Notes: a model not told the origin generated them from the sequence alone. A DNA stretch of 64,000 nt from Acanthosepion pharaonis (GCA_903632075.3 CAHIKZ030005207.1:872001-936000); one strand, 5' to 3'; shown: positions 32,920 through 44,639, counted from the stretch's first letter. Program-made: numbers and translations.

Positions 32920-33105
32920 ACATATTAAAGGTGATAAACATAAATGAGGCAAGCAATAACTGAGCAGTACTGAAATAAGAACTAGACAAAATATCCCTAA
33001 ACATGGGCAAGCAGAATGAGAACACTCTGCTCTGTAGATTAGATTAAGGGTTCAGTTTGTAATTCCTTGTAGGTTACTCAGTTTGGCAAAAAAAAAGATG
33101 AAGGT
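32920..33105 (+). repeat. Dispersed repeat R, plus copy
   Basis: 'gcagtactgaaataagaact', then 'agacaaaatatccctaaac', matches 38312-38400 ('gcagtactaaaaaagaac' etc.) on the same strand and 7690-7880 inverted. Confidence 0.55.
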
Positions 33106-33433
33106 CAAAGGGCACAGTTGATGAAATGTTGTGGTAACAACAACAAAGATGAGGACAATAGTTCATGCGCAAATAATGTCTGAATAACAATAAAAAAAAA
33201 TAAATAGTATATGTAAAAATTTTTGTTATCACACTTTAATTCACCTTGCTTGGATACTAAATTGACCCCACTAAAGCTGGTTATATCTACAGGGGACATA
33301 AAACCTGAGTAGTGATGCTACAAGAGCAAAAAGCAACCTGGGATGTTTCTAGAATCAGTTCTTTAAATGAAAGAAAGTGCCAAAAATAATTTCAAAGGTT
33401 GAAAAGATCTGACATGAGCTAAAGTGATATGCC
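33106..33433. other. AT-rich spacer
   Basis: No features recognised; the minus frame 33105-33299 has no family resemblance. Confidence 0.45.
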
Positions 33434-33628
33434 ATGAACAGGTATCCTGTCAAGTTTAATGATGACGTGCTTTTGTTTGAAAATAAAGGAAATGTTGTTG
33501 GAGTTGAAGAATTAGTTCAAAAACTCAATTCAAGCCATTCACCATCATCTGAACCAACTGAAAAGGAAGCTCAACTCGGAAAATGTGATTCCCACGATTT
33601 GAAAAAAGCCAGTTTTACAGTCAAATGA
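33434..33628 (+). CDS. Short unassigned ORF, 64 aa
   Basis: A complete ATG-to-stop frame with balanced composition (MNRYPVKFNDDVLLFENKGN start; SSEPTEKEAQLGKC later). It is not low-complexity and not in any repeat I recognise. No domain, signal peptide or splice context is evident. It may be a chance frame or an old transposon piece. Confidence 0.2.
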   Translation: MNRYPVKFNDDVLLFENKGNVVGVEELVQKLNSSHSPSSEPTEKEAQLGKCDSHDLKKASFTVK

Positions 33629-33768
33629 AATAATTGCACTTCTCTGCACTCATGTGAAGGCATCTTGTTATTTTCAAACAGATTAGTGACTGGTGATTAA
33701 AAAAAAAAAAAGAAGGTATTTTACAAGCATACAAATGGATTAGTGGAAAGGACTTGCTTGGAGTGAAA

Positions 33769-33799
<31 letters not shown>

Positions 33800-33804
<5 letters not shown>

Positions 33805-34660
33805 CTGTGGTAAAAACAGTATTATTTAAAAGTCCCTGAAAAATATGCTAGTACACAACCTGTTATTTCTAAAGTGAATTACAAGTGCATATTTGAGTAT
33901 TAGTTATTTTTTTAAGTATTATTCCTGATTTTTTTTGATTTTTTTTTTTGTAAAATACTATTGCCTGGAACTGGTAAATTTCTATAAATCAAGTAGTTTA
34001 CTAAAATGAATATTTATCTGTTGACTTGGATGTTCTTCTCTTTATCACAAAATTTACATCTAAATGGAATAAATGAATTTGGGGAGTTTTGATAGCTCTA
34101 CCTTTTTCTCTATTCTCTTTCACTCTACTTCGATTTGCCGATTCACTCTACTCTCCACTGTCATGTATAAACACGATCCTGATGATTTTTTAGATGATCA
34201 TGATTTATGTTTGGAAACAAAAGAGAAGTGAGAGTCAGTGAAATAAATTATTTTAAAATATTAAAAAATTTAGGATTTCTTACCAAATGATGAACATTCC
34301 AGATGCTAAACTATTTTAACTGTTTTTGTTATTATTTTTGTTATTTTGTTGATATGACAATGTTTTGGGCAGTCCTTTACTTGACGTTCCATAGATTTAT
34401 GATACATTGAGAAAAAAAGGTAATTAGTGTCTCAAAAGTTGTTCTGATTACCTTATTGTTTTTGTTATTTTTGTTGTTACTTTAGTGTATCAACTGATAC
34501 ATTCTCTGATCATATTTACGTTCACAATCGATATGGAGAGAAATAGGGACCATTCTTTTTGTTATTTTCAAAATAGAAAATAGTAAGTATTAGATCATTA
34601 TCATTATCAGATTTATTTAGACTATCTCCAAATGGCAGACTGTACTTAGATATTAACTGA
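33800..34660. other. AT-rich spacer
   Basis: 'ttttgttatttttgttatt'-type T-rich words recur at about 34325 and 34460. No gene or element end is recognised. Confidence 0.45.
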
Positions 34661-34662
34661 CT

Positions 34663-34666
<4 letters not shown>

Positions 34667-34712
<46 letters not shown>

Positions 34713-35345
34713 TAGATAATGGACAGATTAAGATAGATACATAATGAGCAGATTGAGATATATAAATAGATAATGAACAGATTAAGATAGATGGGTGTAT
34801 AATGAACAGATTAAGATAGATACATACATACATACGTAGATAAATGTGCAGACTGAGATAAAAACAGACTGAGATAAGAATTAACTTAGATATTAGCATA
34901 CTAAGATAGATGAGCAGGCTTAAATATGAACATGCTGAGATAGAAACAGATTTTGTTATGAATTGACTTAGATATTGAACAGCATGAGATTTATAGATAG
35001 ATATGAACAGGCTTAGATAGGAACAGAGTGGAATATATAGATAGAAAGAGACACTTGAGATAGATAGATAAATAGATAGATAGATACATATTTGAACTTA
35101 CTGAGAAAGATATAGATTTTAAGTGACAGAGATAGATAAATAGATAGAAACAGACTGAAATAGAAAGAGACACACTTGAGACAGGCATAGATTTGAAATG
35201 ACTAAACTAGCTAGCTAGATAGATACACTAAGAAGGAAGCATGCTTGAGATAAATAGTCATTTGAACAGACTTAGATAAAAACAGACTAATATAGATAGA
35301 TAGAAATAAACACACTTGAGATAGATGGATTAATAGATAGCCAAT
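34667..35345 (+). repeat. (TA)n and degenerate GATA/ACAGA minisatellite
   Basis: After a TA tract (34667-34710), about 630 bp consist of variants of 'gaacagattaagatagata' and 'acagactgagata' with irregular spacing. It is low-complexity and non-coding; the isoleucine/tyrosine/serine-rich minus frames (34522-34899, 34991-35188) are artefacts. Confidence 0.85.
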
Positions 35346-35365
35346 TTATTTTTGTTTATTCTCAT

Positions 35366-35368
<3 letters not shown>

Positions 35369-35438
<70 letters not shown>
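35369..35438. repeat. (CA)n(TA)n compound microsatellite
   Basis: CA runs directly into TA, about 70 bp in total. Confidence 0.95.
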
Positions 35439-35440
<2 letters not shown>

Positions 35441-35884
35441 TGTCAATTTTTCTCAGTCTTTCTCTCTATATTTACTTTGATCTGTTTAAACTTCAACTGA
35501 TATCATCTCATTTTCAGAAGTGCCTACCTTGTTACCTTGTTCACACACAAAGTATTTTATATTAAATCACCTTCTTGACTTTTCTACTAATCATAGCAGA
35601 TCTGAAGGGTAAACAACGATGTAATAAGCCAAACCCTGGAGCTGAATGCAATGATTACAAAAAATTGTTTGTGGGTGATAATTTTTGGGCATTTATCCAT
35701 ATATGGAAATTTTCAATATATAAATCTTTGTGCTTTAATAAACATGAAGCTTTTTATAAGCATGCATAAACAAATATATGAACACAAATACTTATATATA
35801 TCTGCATATATGTTTATGTAAGTTAATTTATATATATATGTATGTGTACATTCGGATGTATATGCATACATACATATACATACA
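35439..35884. other. AT-rich spacer
   Basis: No recognised gene; the 64-codon frame at 35575 is unassigned. Confidence 0.4.
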
Positions 35885-36280
35885 TTTCCTGGGTAAAACG
35901 ATAAACTACATACAAGACCAAAGCCTCTGATCAGGTTTTGAGGAGTGTGGAACCACCTCTTAATTGCTGGTATTCCCAAGTCTGCCCTGACCCAGGATGG
36001 TAGCACTTGTTGGAGTTCCAACTATGGGAAAATAATTGACCCCCAAAATTGGAGTAAAAACACCATTAAAGTGTAAAAATAGGTTCTAATGTCAGCAATA
36101 TATTTTTGTAAAAGGTTATTACCAGCAATTAATTTTTTAAGGAAAAAATTATTACCAGCAATACATTTTAAAAAAAAAAATTACCAGCTATACATTTTTA
36201 AAAAAAAGTATTACTAGCAATAAAAATCTTGTCAGTATTAAATAACCCATGGACGTTGATATGCTGTAAAACAAAAGCAA
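35885..36280 (-). mobile_element. Element K, minus copy (ladder repeat)
   Basis: This is the reverse complement of the insert at 48264-48788. It has the start block (sense) 'acagcatatcaacgtcc', then a ladder of four or five ~35 bp units ending 'attgctggtaata' (36090-36235), then a block whose minus frame reads WVRADLGIPAIKRWFHTPQN, then an end 'tagtttatcgttttaccca'. The peptide is conserved in the 48264 copy (DLGTPAIKRWFHAPQK). A third fragment is near 60455-60650. No transposase or RT is seen. Confidence 0.65.
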
Positions 36281-36320
36281 ACATTCATACATACTTATAT
36301 ATCCACATATGTGTATGTAG

Positions 36321-36328
<8 letters not shown>

Positions 36329-36393
<65 letters not shown>
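36329..36393. repeat. (TA)n microsatellite
   Basis: About 65 bp of TA. Confidence 0.95.
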
Positions 36394-36400
<7 letters not shown>

Positions 36401-36489
36401 GAATGCATACATTTTATACACACATATGAATGCATACATTTATACACATTTGTATATATATGCACACACACACACACACACCCCGAGGC

Positions 36490-36950
36490 ATTGACATAGA
36501 GTACAACTATTGTCAACGCCTCTAAAACTGAATTCATAAGTTTCAACCAATAAAATCTGTTAAATCTTTTATATACCTAGTAAGCAAATAAATTCTACTG
36601 AAAAAGATATGAAAATTTGCATAGCTAAAGCCTTGGCAGCCTTAAATAAAATGCATGTAATCTGGAAATCTGATCTACCAAACAACCTGAAATGGAGATT
36701 CTTTTGTGCCACTGTAGAAGTGGTTTTAATGTATGGTGTCATTGCTTGGACATTACCTAAAATGCTAGAGTCTAAGCTTGATGGAACCTACACTCAGATG
36801 TTGAAAGCTATACTTAACATCTCTTGGAGACAACATCAAACTAAATCACAAGTCTGTGAATCCATCCCTGTTATTTCTACAATCTTACACAAACACAGAA
36901 TGTGACTTGCAGGACACTGCTGGCAAACAAAATAAGAATTATTCTTTAAA
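36490..36950 (+). pseudogene. Non-LTR retrotransposon RT C-terminal fragment
   Basis: The plus frame 36609-36905 reads IAKALAALNKMHVIWKSDLP, then a stretch with FFCATVEVVLMYGVIAWTL and MLKAILNISWRQHQTKSQ. This is the typical post-catalytic region of a LINE RT (WxxL / LLYGxxxWTL / MLRxxLNISW pattern). Upstream, NASKTEFISFNQ lies in another frame and fits the segment after the YADD box. It is followed by AGHCWQ and a stop. It is a different family from LINE family 1. Confidence 0.75.
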
Positions 36951-37240
36951 TTTAAAATTGGTGGCATTAAATACTTTCTTTATTCCATTTAAGGTGGATT
37001 GGTCATGACATCAAAATATAGGAAGGTTGATAACTTTTAAACTTTTTTTTCACTCTGCAGACTTGCCTGTAAATCATTGGCTTGTTTAAAATCTTATAAG
37101 GCACATAAATATTAGAATTAAACAAAATTTAGCAGCTGCATACTCTTATGTCAAAATTGCCCATCTTCTAAAGTCTGTTTGCCAGCATTACATACTTTGT
37201 CACTCTATCTGTATATATATATATATATACATGTGTATAT
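36951..37240. other. AT-rich spacer with short TA run
   Basis: No features apart from the TA/TG run at 37211-37243. Confidence 0.5.
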
Positions 37241-37245
37241 ATATT

Positions 37246-37720
37246 TATGGGCTCATGGCTGAGTGGTTAGAACATTTGCTTTCTGACAATGAAACCCGGG
37301 TTCTAATCTCACCATGGTTGATTTGTCAGGAAGAAGACTTCCTGATGTTATTGATCTGGATCAAGATCAATCCCAGCATGTGGCATCTTTGGAAAATGAC
37401 TGAAAAACCATACCACGAGTTGATCCAAGCCTTGTGAGTAAAATTGGATAGACAGAACTCTTGTCGGCCATCGATAGCTATGCTAGCACAAAGTCACAAG
37501 TTATTGTGTCCGAAGGCTTGAGCATGCTTGCTTGTTCAAATTGCTGATCATGCTCTCTCCCAGAAACTGTAACTAAAGTCAGCTGAACATAGTCACAGTA
37601 TAAACCACAGCTAGGCTCTGTGGGTGTTGAGCAAACACAAAATGTGCCTGAGTGAGCATCTGTAATAGAGATTGGCTAGCCGCCCTAGTTGATGGGTATC
37701 CTCGAATGTGAGTGGCAAGC
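37246..37720 (+). mobile_element. tRNA-derived SINE
   Basis: The head 'tggctgagtggttagaac' (A box) and 'gggttctaatctc' (B box) are spaced as in a tRNA gene (37255-37310), but the sequence lacks a proper acceptor stem and continues for ~400 bp of non-tRNA body, so it is a SINE with an RNA polymerase III internal promoter. The body includes 'gacagaactcttgtcggcca' and 'ctatgctagcacaaagtcac'. Minus-strand relatives with 'tttgtgctag' are at 43540-43850 and 44640-44992. Confidence 0.75.
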
Positions 37721-37740
37721 TATATATATATATATGCATA

Positions 37741-37979
37741 TTTTAAGACATTTTTATGTTTATACACTCTTTTTTATAGATACAAATATTTAAGTAAATG
37801 CTCTGTTTATAACAAACAGTATTAACAACATTTACTGGCCTGAATGTCCGAGAAATTTTCATAGATAATAATTCAGGCCAGTAAATGTTGTTGTTAATAC
37901 TGTTTGTTATAAACAGAGCATTTACTTAAATATTTGTATCTATAAAAAAAATGTATAAACATAAAAATGTCTTAAAATA
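37741..37979. repeat. Near-perfect 239 bp palindrome
   Basis: Arms of ~105 bp: 'ttttaagacatttttatgtt' ... 'aacatttactggcctgaat', and the reverse complement after a ~24 bp spacer (about 37848-37871, 'gtccgagaaattttcatag'). By eye the arms differ by only a few substitutions and one 3 bp indel. (TA)n lies on both outer sides (37722-37735 and 38009-38053). No coding content. Confidence 0.9.
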
Positions 37980-38003
37980 ATTGTCGGACTTTGTTCATTT
38001 CAT

Positions 38004-38008
<5 letters not shown>

Positions 38009-38053
<45 letters not shown>
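38009..38053. repeat. (TA)n microsatellite
   Basis: About 45 bp of TA. Confidence 0.95.
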
Positions 38054-38055
<2 letters not shown>

Positions 38056-38089
38056 TTATGACTCTATATTAGTGCAACAGGTACAATGT

Positions 38090-38420
38090 AATCCAATACT
38101 ACCTGCCACATGGTTGGGTCATCAGTGACTAAACCAGTTCCCATACCAGGCTTTTTGTGGTGAAGAGGGCTGTTAGACACACAGCAAAATGAAAAGTAAT
38201 ACCTGTCACATAGTGCACAAAACCTCTTGTGTGGTCAACAGCCATCTTCAATCATCAAGGCTATTGTTTGATGGGAACATAAACTCAGTGGAAACAGGGT
38301 AAACAATAAACAAGCAGTACTAAAAAAGAACAACACGAGATAGCCCTTGACTTGTAAAGTGGAATGAGAAAAGTCTACTGACATAGATTAAATACAAACA
38401 CCACACACCAGGAGATGACA
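38090..38420 (+). repeat. Dispersed repeats (13600-like block and repeat R)
   Basis: 38180-38215 resembles 13600-13640; 38312-38400 resembles 32965-33055. This suggests that the two blocks belong to one longer repeat. Confidence 0.45.
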
Positions 38421-38584
38421 CAAAGAGGGCACAACTGCTAAAATTTTGTGATGATAAACATAAAGAGGGGGACATTATTGCGATTGCTAATAATATAAAT
38501 AATGATAACATCCCAGAAATTAAAACAGGACCAACCATGTAACAAATAAAAATTTTATTTTTCAACACAACCCTAAACAAAAGT

Positions 38585-38935
38585 TTAGGAAGAAAACTCC
38601 CATCAGTAATAAAAAAAATAACAAGCATATTTTCCAGGAAAAAAGCTGTTTTAACAGAAAGGTTTTATAAATTTCAATCAACAGTAATACTATTTGGTCA
38701 ATGAAAGCTGAAGATTTCCTAGATGGAAACAGTTAATCTTACCATTACCATTCAAGAAAACCAATGATAACCTGTATTTAATAGGAAAGAAACCCTCATC
38801 AATAGTAGAAAGAAAAACTGTTTCAATAGAAAGGTTTTAGAAATTTCAATCAACAGCAATGATAACCATTTGGTCAATAAAAGCTGAAGTTTTCCTAGAT
38901 GGAAATGATTCAACTCACCATTGCTATAAATTGAA
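38585..38935 (+). repeat. Direct duplication of a LINE-tail segment
   Basis: 'agaaaggttttataaatttc', then 'aatcaacagtaat', then 'tggtcaatgaaagctgaag' at 38658-38715 recurs at 38828-38890 with few changes; period ~173 bp. Similar sequence is at 19935, linking it to the CR1/L2-like LINE relic there. Confidence 0.7.
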
Positions 38936-39810
38936 CTTAAATTTAAATTACCTTAAGACCTTAAAACTTGTAAAATTTAGAAATTAATTTGCTATGGAAA
39001 GGCTTAAGTTTCAAAGTTCAACTTTAAACAAATGAAGGTGACTCTGTGGATATTACACATTTTGATATATGCAGAACTAGTAAGAAAACTGTACCGTATT
39101 TGAAACCAGATTTGTTTCTGTGAGATAATCATGTTTTTAATCAATGTCTCTGATCCTCCAACTTATCAGTTTATGATTTGTATCTCTAACCAATAAGCTA
39201 TACCTGCAAGTTCAATTAATTGGCGGAGGCTAAAGGCATAAAAAACTATTCTTCAAAAGGACCCATCAAAAATGTACAGAGTAACCATTACTGCAGGTGG
39301 TTCTTTGTCCTATTTTGCTTCATACTTTTTTTTTCATATTTATTTGAATTTAAAGGAAAATATTTTCTTGGCTTTTTACTTTCATATTTCTTTTGATCTT
39401 CTGCCATAACAAAATTTAGATATACGTTTTTTAGCCATTCAAGACTCAAGAGGTTTTAATTATTTAGATATAAAGGGAATGTTTTCAGCTTGGCTGTGAT
39501 CAGAATAAAAAGATGCTGATTTCTTTGTGTTTGTGATGCAAAAAGCATTTTAGCTACTTGGTCATTTTCTGTTGATTATTTTTTTTTTTCACGATAATGA
39601 AACAGAAATATTTTTATCTTAATTTCTGGGATGAGGAGTTATCATTCAAAGTCTTCATCTTTGATATAATCATCATAATATTTTAGTCACTAGGAGCTTT
39701 GTCAGGGTACTGCTGATGCAGTAATGTTCAAGGACTTGCAAACTAAACTTTTTATTTAATCTACAGGATCAGTATCAAAAATAGGACAAGATATATCCCT
39801 AGACATAGAC
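38936..39810. other. AT-rich spacer
   Basis: No gene recognised. 39720-39800 shares scattered words with repeat R ('tttatttaatctacagga'). Confidence 0.4.
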
Positions 39811-41087
39811 CAGTGTTTCTCAAACTTTTAAGCAACAGCACACCTAGGAGCAAATTAAAATATCACAACACAGCAACATTTTTAAAGGTATACATTTAAA
39901 TGTTATGAAATAAAACTATAGATTTAAAAAAAAAATGTGCACACAAATATGAACTTACCTTATTTCAATGTTTCTATTCAACTATTTGTGCAGCTTATTT
40001 TGTGTGAAAGCTATGCCTGGTATTTTATGCAATTTCTTCAATGTTGGGCTGCATGTGCAGTAAGCAGATCCTCATTTTTTTCCTCAGGTGAGCATAGTCT
40101 TTCTCACCTTTTATTTTTGGTGTTATTTAGGGTTGTGAATCCTAATTCACATAAATAGGAAGTAGAAAATTACAATAAAATTGATAAAGACATTTTAGCT
40201 AATGTGTAATGTATTCCCTTTGTATCGAAATCCCAAATGTAACATGGGTACTGTCAAATATTTTATTTTGTGCCCTTGATCTCTAGAAATGGTGGCTAAG
40301 TCTTCGTCTTCACATAACTGAAGTTCAATATTAAAAGGAACATTTATGAAGGAATTTCAAATCCAATCATCATGTGTTCAATGACAGAAAATAATAGTCA
40401 ATTTTTTTGTCAAGTGCTTTCAGAGGGGTAACCATAATAGGGATCATTTCTTTAATGTAGAGAGTAAGCATTGAAATTTTAAAAACTTTCAGTCTGAAGA
40501 GATGCCTCAGTAGACATTATACTATAGTAGCACTGAATTTGTCCCCAAATTTCATTTTGAAAGAAGAGTACAAGAATTATGGCTCAAGCTTTTGACTTTA
40601 AGAAAATTTAAATTTAGGTCTGCTGTCCTGTGCATTTGAAAGTCTTAATAAAGAAAATGTTCCTTCTGGCAGAGTTTGAAGTAATAAGAAATAATGTTGG
40701 GTTATTGTTGTAACCTAGAAAGGATTACTGAATGAAGAATAACCAAAATGGAGGTTGGAAATGAAATGGTAATCTTTATAACATCAACAAAATACAATAC
40801 ATGCCAGCAGCATGAAGTAGGTAAACCACTGCTAGTGGTGAACTACTTAGACAGCATATTACCCCCACTTTCGATAGTGTCCAACATATTCCTGAGGATT
40901 GGGTCATAAGCATTAGTCTTCATTGGTACGGTATATAAGACAAAATATTTAAGATAATCAAAGAACAGTGAAAAAAATTTATTACTTCTACTTCAACACA
41001 CTGTGAGCCGTGACAATATTTCATGGCACATTTAAGAGGATCACACAGCACACTAGTGTCCCATGGTACAGCAGTTGAGAATCACTG
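39811..41087. mobile_element. hAT-like non-autonomous element
   Basis: The left end 'cagtgtttctcaaactttta' and the right end, reverse-complemented, 'cagtgattctcaactgctgt' are inverted repeats in the CAGTGnTTCTCAA style typical of hAT elements. The flanking 8-mers 'acatagac' and 'acacggtc' match at five of eight positions, a plausible decayed 8 bp TSD. About 1.28 kb; no BED or hAT dimerisation domain is recognisable. An LTR-family copy is nested at 40706-40940. Confidence 0.6.
40706..40940 (+). repeat. Diverged solo LTR of the TGTTGTAAC family
   Basis: It starts 'tgttgtaacctagaaagga' like the 30269 element and contains 'atgccagcagcatgaagtag' and 'aaccactgctagtggtgaac'. The end is diverged; no TSD was found. 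Confidence 0.5.
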
Positions 41088-41099
41088 ACACGGTCAGTG

Positions 41100-41645
41100 G
41101 GATGAGAATGTACCACTCTGTTAGATTAAATAAACAGTCCAGAAAGAATGTGACTCTTTATTTCAAGCTTTGTTTTTACAAGACCCAATCAGATAGAAAA
41201 TTGAGTATTTCTGCTACATCTTTGCTGGAGCTGTACAATCTTTACTGACAGGATTCAAAAGCATTTGTGGTGATGAACAGTTTTCCACCCTACAGCATCT
41301 TTCCCCACAGGCAAAACATTGCTACTCGATCACTATTTTCATGGCAGGTGTTCAGGTGAACTGCATTCTTTGGTTCTACTAGTTAATACCTTCATAATTA
41401 GGACCCTCAAGCCACTCTCACTGCTTCTTCCTTAGAAATGTTGCAATGTGGAATGGACTTCCAAGTGGGTGTTTCCACGATCACTACAATCTTTAAGCCT
41501 AGGATGAACCATTATTTTTCCAACATATACTTATAATATGCATTGTTCATTTCCGATAAACCCTTACAACAACCTTATTTAGTAACCCTGTACCTTTAGT
41601 AGCTCTTTAGCCTTGTATTGAGTGAAAACTAGTAAGAAAATAATG
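41100..41645 (+). pseudogene. CR1/L2-like LINE 3' end
   Basis: At 41447 the frame reads MWNGLPSGCFHDHYNL before a stop, the WNxLP-xxxF motif of CR1/L2-type LINE proteins. The tail 'cccttacaacaacctta', then 'ccttgtattgagtgaaaact', is shared with 19290-19370. Upstream text (LFSPYSIFPHRQNIATRSLF-like) is badly degraded. Confidence 0.6.
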
Positions 41646-41737
41646 TTTTTTAAATTTTTGTAAAATTTAAAAATTCCTGGAAGTTTCCCCGAATCAAAAG
41701 ACAACTGAAGAAGCTTGAATCACTTCTTTTTCTCATA

Positions 41738-42840
41738 TGTACTGTGTGTCCCTTCAGGATTTGGGCAATCCTGGCTTTTCACATTCTCCTATCCTTTGTA
41801 GCTCTTGGTAAGATTTGTCTCTTGCTATCTCTCCTAATCTCTGTTCTACCAACTGTTTACACAAGCCCATTAACTAAGTTATTTACTGCTCTCCTCCGTC
41901 TCTTATGTCAATACGTATTGTGAGTATTAGATTTTCCAAGCCCTCTTTCCTCAATATCTGCTCATGAAACTACAACTGTCTCTTCCTGATGGTAAGTATA
42001 AGTTTGCTTTTTGTTTCCATTTTCTTTAAAACTTTATTATCGCTCACTTCTTCAGTCAGTGGTATTCTCAGTATCCTTCTGTAGAACCACAGTTGCTTTG
42101 TTTTTTCTTAATCTGTGAGGAGATTGTCCAGTATTTACTGCCATACAAGAGGACTCATATAAGAGTTCAGTACACTTTTTGATTAAAGAATTTTCCTGTT
42201 TCGTAATAATTTGCTAGCTTTTGAAAGGCATGTTTTGCAATTCAATTGTGCTTTTAGATTTCAGTAAACCAGTTTTCTTTGTCAAAACATTTATTAAATA
42301 TTTAAATTGTTGTACTTGCATGATTTTTGTGTCTCCAATTTGTAGTGCACATTTTGGGCCATTCCTTTTACTGACATTCTGTCTTCTTAGAATTGATGTT
42401 TAGTCCTTTCTTCTTGCTTTCCTTTCCTGATTTCTGTTGGTGTTCTTGTAGTTTCCTTTCTGTGTTTGCTATCAACACTTATGTTGTTAAAATTGTGGCC
42501 ACTAATAATGAATCCTAGTGGGATTTCTAATTCTTTAAGGATTGTCATACTGTAAAGGTTGAATAAGTCCTTTGAGAAAACACATCCTTGTATTACACCT
42601 CTTTCTACTTTTGTGTATTTACTGAATTAATTTCTATTTGTATACAGGTTGTTTGCACCAAGTATAAGTTATTCTAATATCTTTCATAAATAAATCAAGC
42701 TTACATTGTAGTTCAAGTAATTCTTTAGGTATACATCTATCTGCATTTGGATTGCTCTTTCTGATATTCTGAGCATAAATATCACATTGCTTGTTCCGGT
42801 GTTTTTAACAAAACTGCATTGTGCTTATCATTATAAGAAT
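41738..42840 (-). pseudogene. LINE relic D (family 1, longest copy)
   Basis: On the minus strand, from right to left: text around GCVLS-like 'KDLFNLYSMTILKELENPTR' (RT motif B region), then NGPKCALQIGDTKIMQVQQF and KYL, then NTGQSPHRL..NKATVVLQKD, then RGLENLILT, then CKQLVEQRLGEI, then ELQRIGECEKPG. The 3' end in sense is CCTGAAGGGACACACAGTAC, then ATATGAGAAAAAGAAGTGAT. Numerous frameshifts. It is the best guide to the family's 3' terminus. Confidence 0.7.
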
Positions 42841-42953
42841 CAATAAAAATCAGGATAAAAACAAATCATTTTCTACTGAATGTTATGAAATAAATCAGAT
42901 GGAAAACTATGTTCCATTATTTCTGTCTATAGTAGATTGTAAACAAATATCAC

Positions 42954-43436
42954 TGTTGTAGCATACCTATGGGTATGCCCCCGTTCACATACAGTAGTAA
43001 CTACTGTATGTTGGTCTTCAGTTGAAGATTCATTATGGAATTCACTTAACTCACTTCTAGCAGTTGACTACTTCTACACACTGCTGGTGAATCTTATATG
43101 TTTTGTTTGTGTCCTAAGTATTATCATTTATTACCAACCTTCGTGTGATTATTCTATTGAGTAACCTTCCATAGGTTACAACAGATAGATAGTGTTTTAG
43201 CATACCTATGGTCGATAATGGGTATGTCTCTGTTCACATAAATACAGTTGTAAATACTGTATGTTGGTCTGCAGTTTGAGATTCATTGTGGAATTCACTT
43301 GACTCACTTCTAGCAGTTGACTTCTTCTACGCACTACTGGTGAATCTTATATGTGTTGTTCTTGTCCTAAATATTATCGTTCATCACCAACCTTCTTGTT
43401 CCTATTCTATTCAGTAACCTTTACGAGGTTACAACA
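42954..43436 (-). mobile_element. Double-LTR mini-element (LTR, 9 bp, LTR) with TSD ATCAC
   Basis: Two inverted-orientation copies of the TGTTGTAAC-family LTR lie at 42954-43183 and 43193-43436, separated only by GATAGATAG (43184-43192). The outer ends are TG...CA with an exact 5 bp duplication ATCAC (42949-42953 and 43437-43441). No internal coding region, so it cannot be autonomous. Confidence 0.8.
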
Positions 43437-43539
43437 ATCACATTGCTTTTTTTAAAAAGAAATTCAATTCTTGTAAGCTTTTTATGCTGATAAATTCCTA
43501 TAAGGGGCCAAATTGCTGGGAGATAGATGCTTTTATCAA

Positions 43540-43855
43540 GACAATGTCTCTAGATAGATTGTCAACCAAGACTAAAGTGCTTCTATCTACCCATTAGGTG
43601 GTAACTTTGTGCTAGTACAACCACTAATGGCTTCTAAACAGTTTTGCCAAGCCAGCTTCACTCAGAAGGGTTCAGTCAACCAGTGTAATGATTGTTTACA
43701 CATTTCCTAACTGTTTTGCATTCATATATATATTTTTCATCATCTCAGTCTGATATAATCAAGAAGTTAATTCCTTGACTAATTGACCATGGTGAGTTTG
43801 GAATGGCTAAAATACTAATCCTGAAACCACTAGGCCATATGTCTATTTAAACAAC
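43540..43855 (-). mobile_element. tRNA-SINE relative, degraded
   Basis: On the minus strand the head 'ggcctagtggtttcagga' is A-box-like; the B box is degraded. Body words ('ttgtgctagta', 'gttttgccaagccagc') are shared in layout with the SINE at 44640. Confidence 0.5.
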
Positions 43856-44635
43856 ATTAATTCAACCTTCATAGTTTCAAAATAAAAAATAATGAATTAT
43901 TTTCATGCTTAAATTAAATCAATATACAGGAAAAAAGTAAAGTATGAGAAAAAATGCATACAATTGCAGAACATCTCTGCAAAAATTTACAAGTCTATCA
44001 GGGCATAAGATAAATTTGTAAAAAATGCAGTTCACTAAAAATTACATTGTTTTTAGCCATTTCACATAACTGTACAATAATGGTCCTTCCAATTTATACT
44101 CAAACATTCTACTGATTTCCTTGTCAAAAATTTACAGGTTGCTTCTTTCAGCATAAAACAATGATTTCACTGTTTGACTTTGTCACCTGCTTCAGGTGTT
44201 TTCTGGTGTTTGTTGTCACTGTTGAAGTTTGAATTAGAAAAAATCTGTTCTTGCTTTGCTTAAAAATAAAGGTAATAAAACAAAACTGAGAAAAACACAA
44301 AAGGCTTACAGGATAACTAAAAGGAACAACAGACAGACAAATGTTGAAAGTAGCAACAAACTTGAAGTAAATGGTGTGTTGAGAATTTAAAAAGATCAGA
44401 GAAAAAATATAAAAAAAAAATGAATTCTCAGTAATGGACAAAAGTTAACATTTTTCATAAGTGAAACTTAAACCCTTTCAGTTAGAAAACATTTCTTTTT
44501 CCGATGACTACTTTGAGCAGTAGCTTTGATTACATTATAATATGCATATGCATAAGATAGTACTATACTAATGCCATACACTATATGAAATAATATATAT
44601 AAATAACAGGCTTCTTGTTTTCAAGCACAACCATG
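43856..44635. other. AT-rich spacer
   Basis: No features recognised; the 97-codon minus frame 44148-44441 (MSITENSFFFYIFSLIFLNS start) has no family resemblance and is probably incidental. Confidence 0.4.
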
Positions 44636-44639
44636 TACT

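Noticed and set aside
34700..35340. CRISPR-like array
   Set aside because: The repeats are short, degenerate and irregularly spaced, with spacers that are variants of the repeat; this is a eukaryotic GATA-type minisatellite.
37255..37320. tRNA gene
   Set aside because: The A and B boxes are present, but there is no acceptor stem or plausible anticodon arm, and a long SINE body follows.
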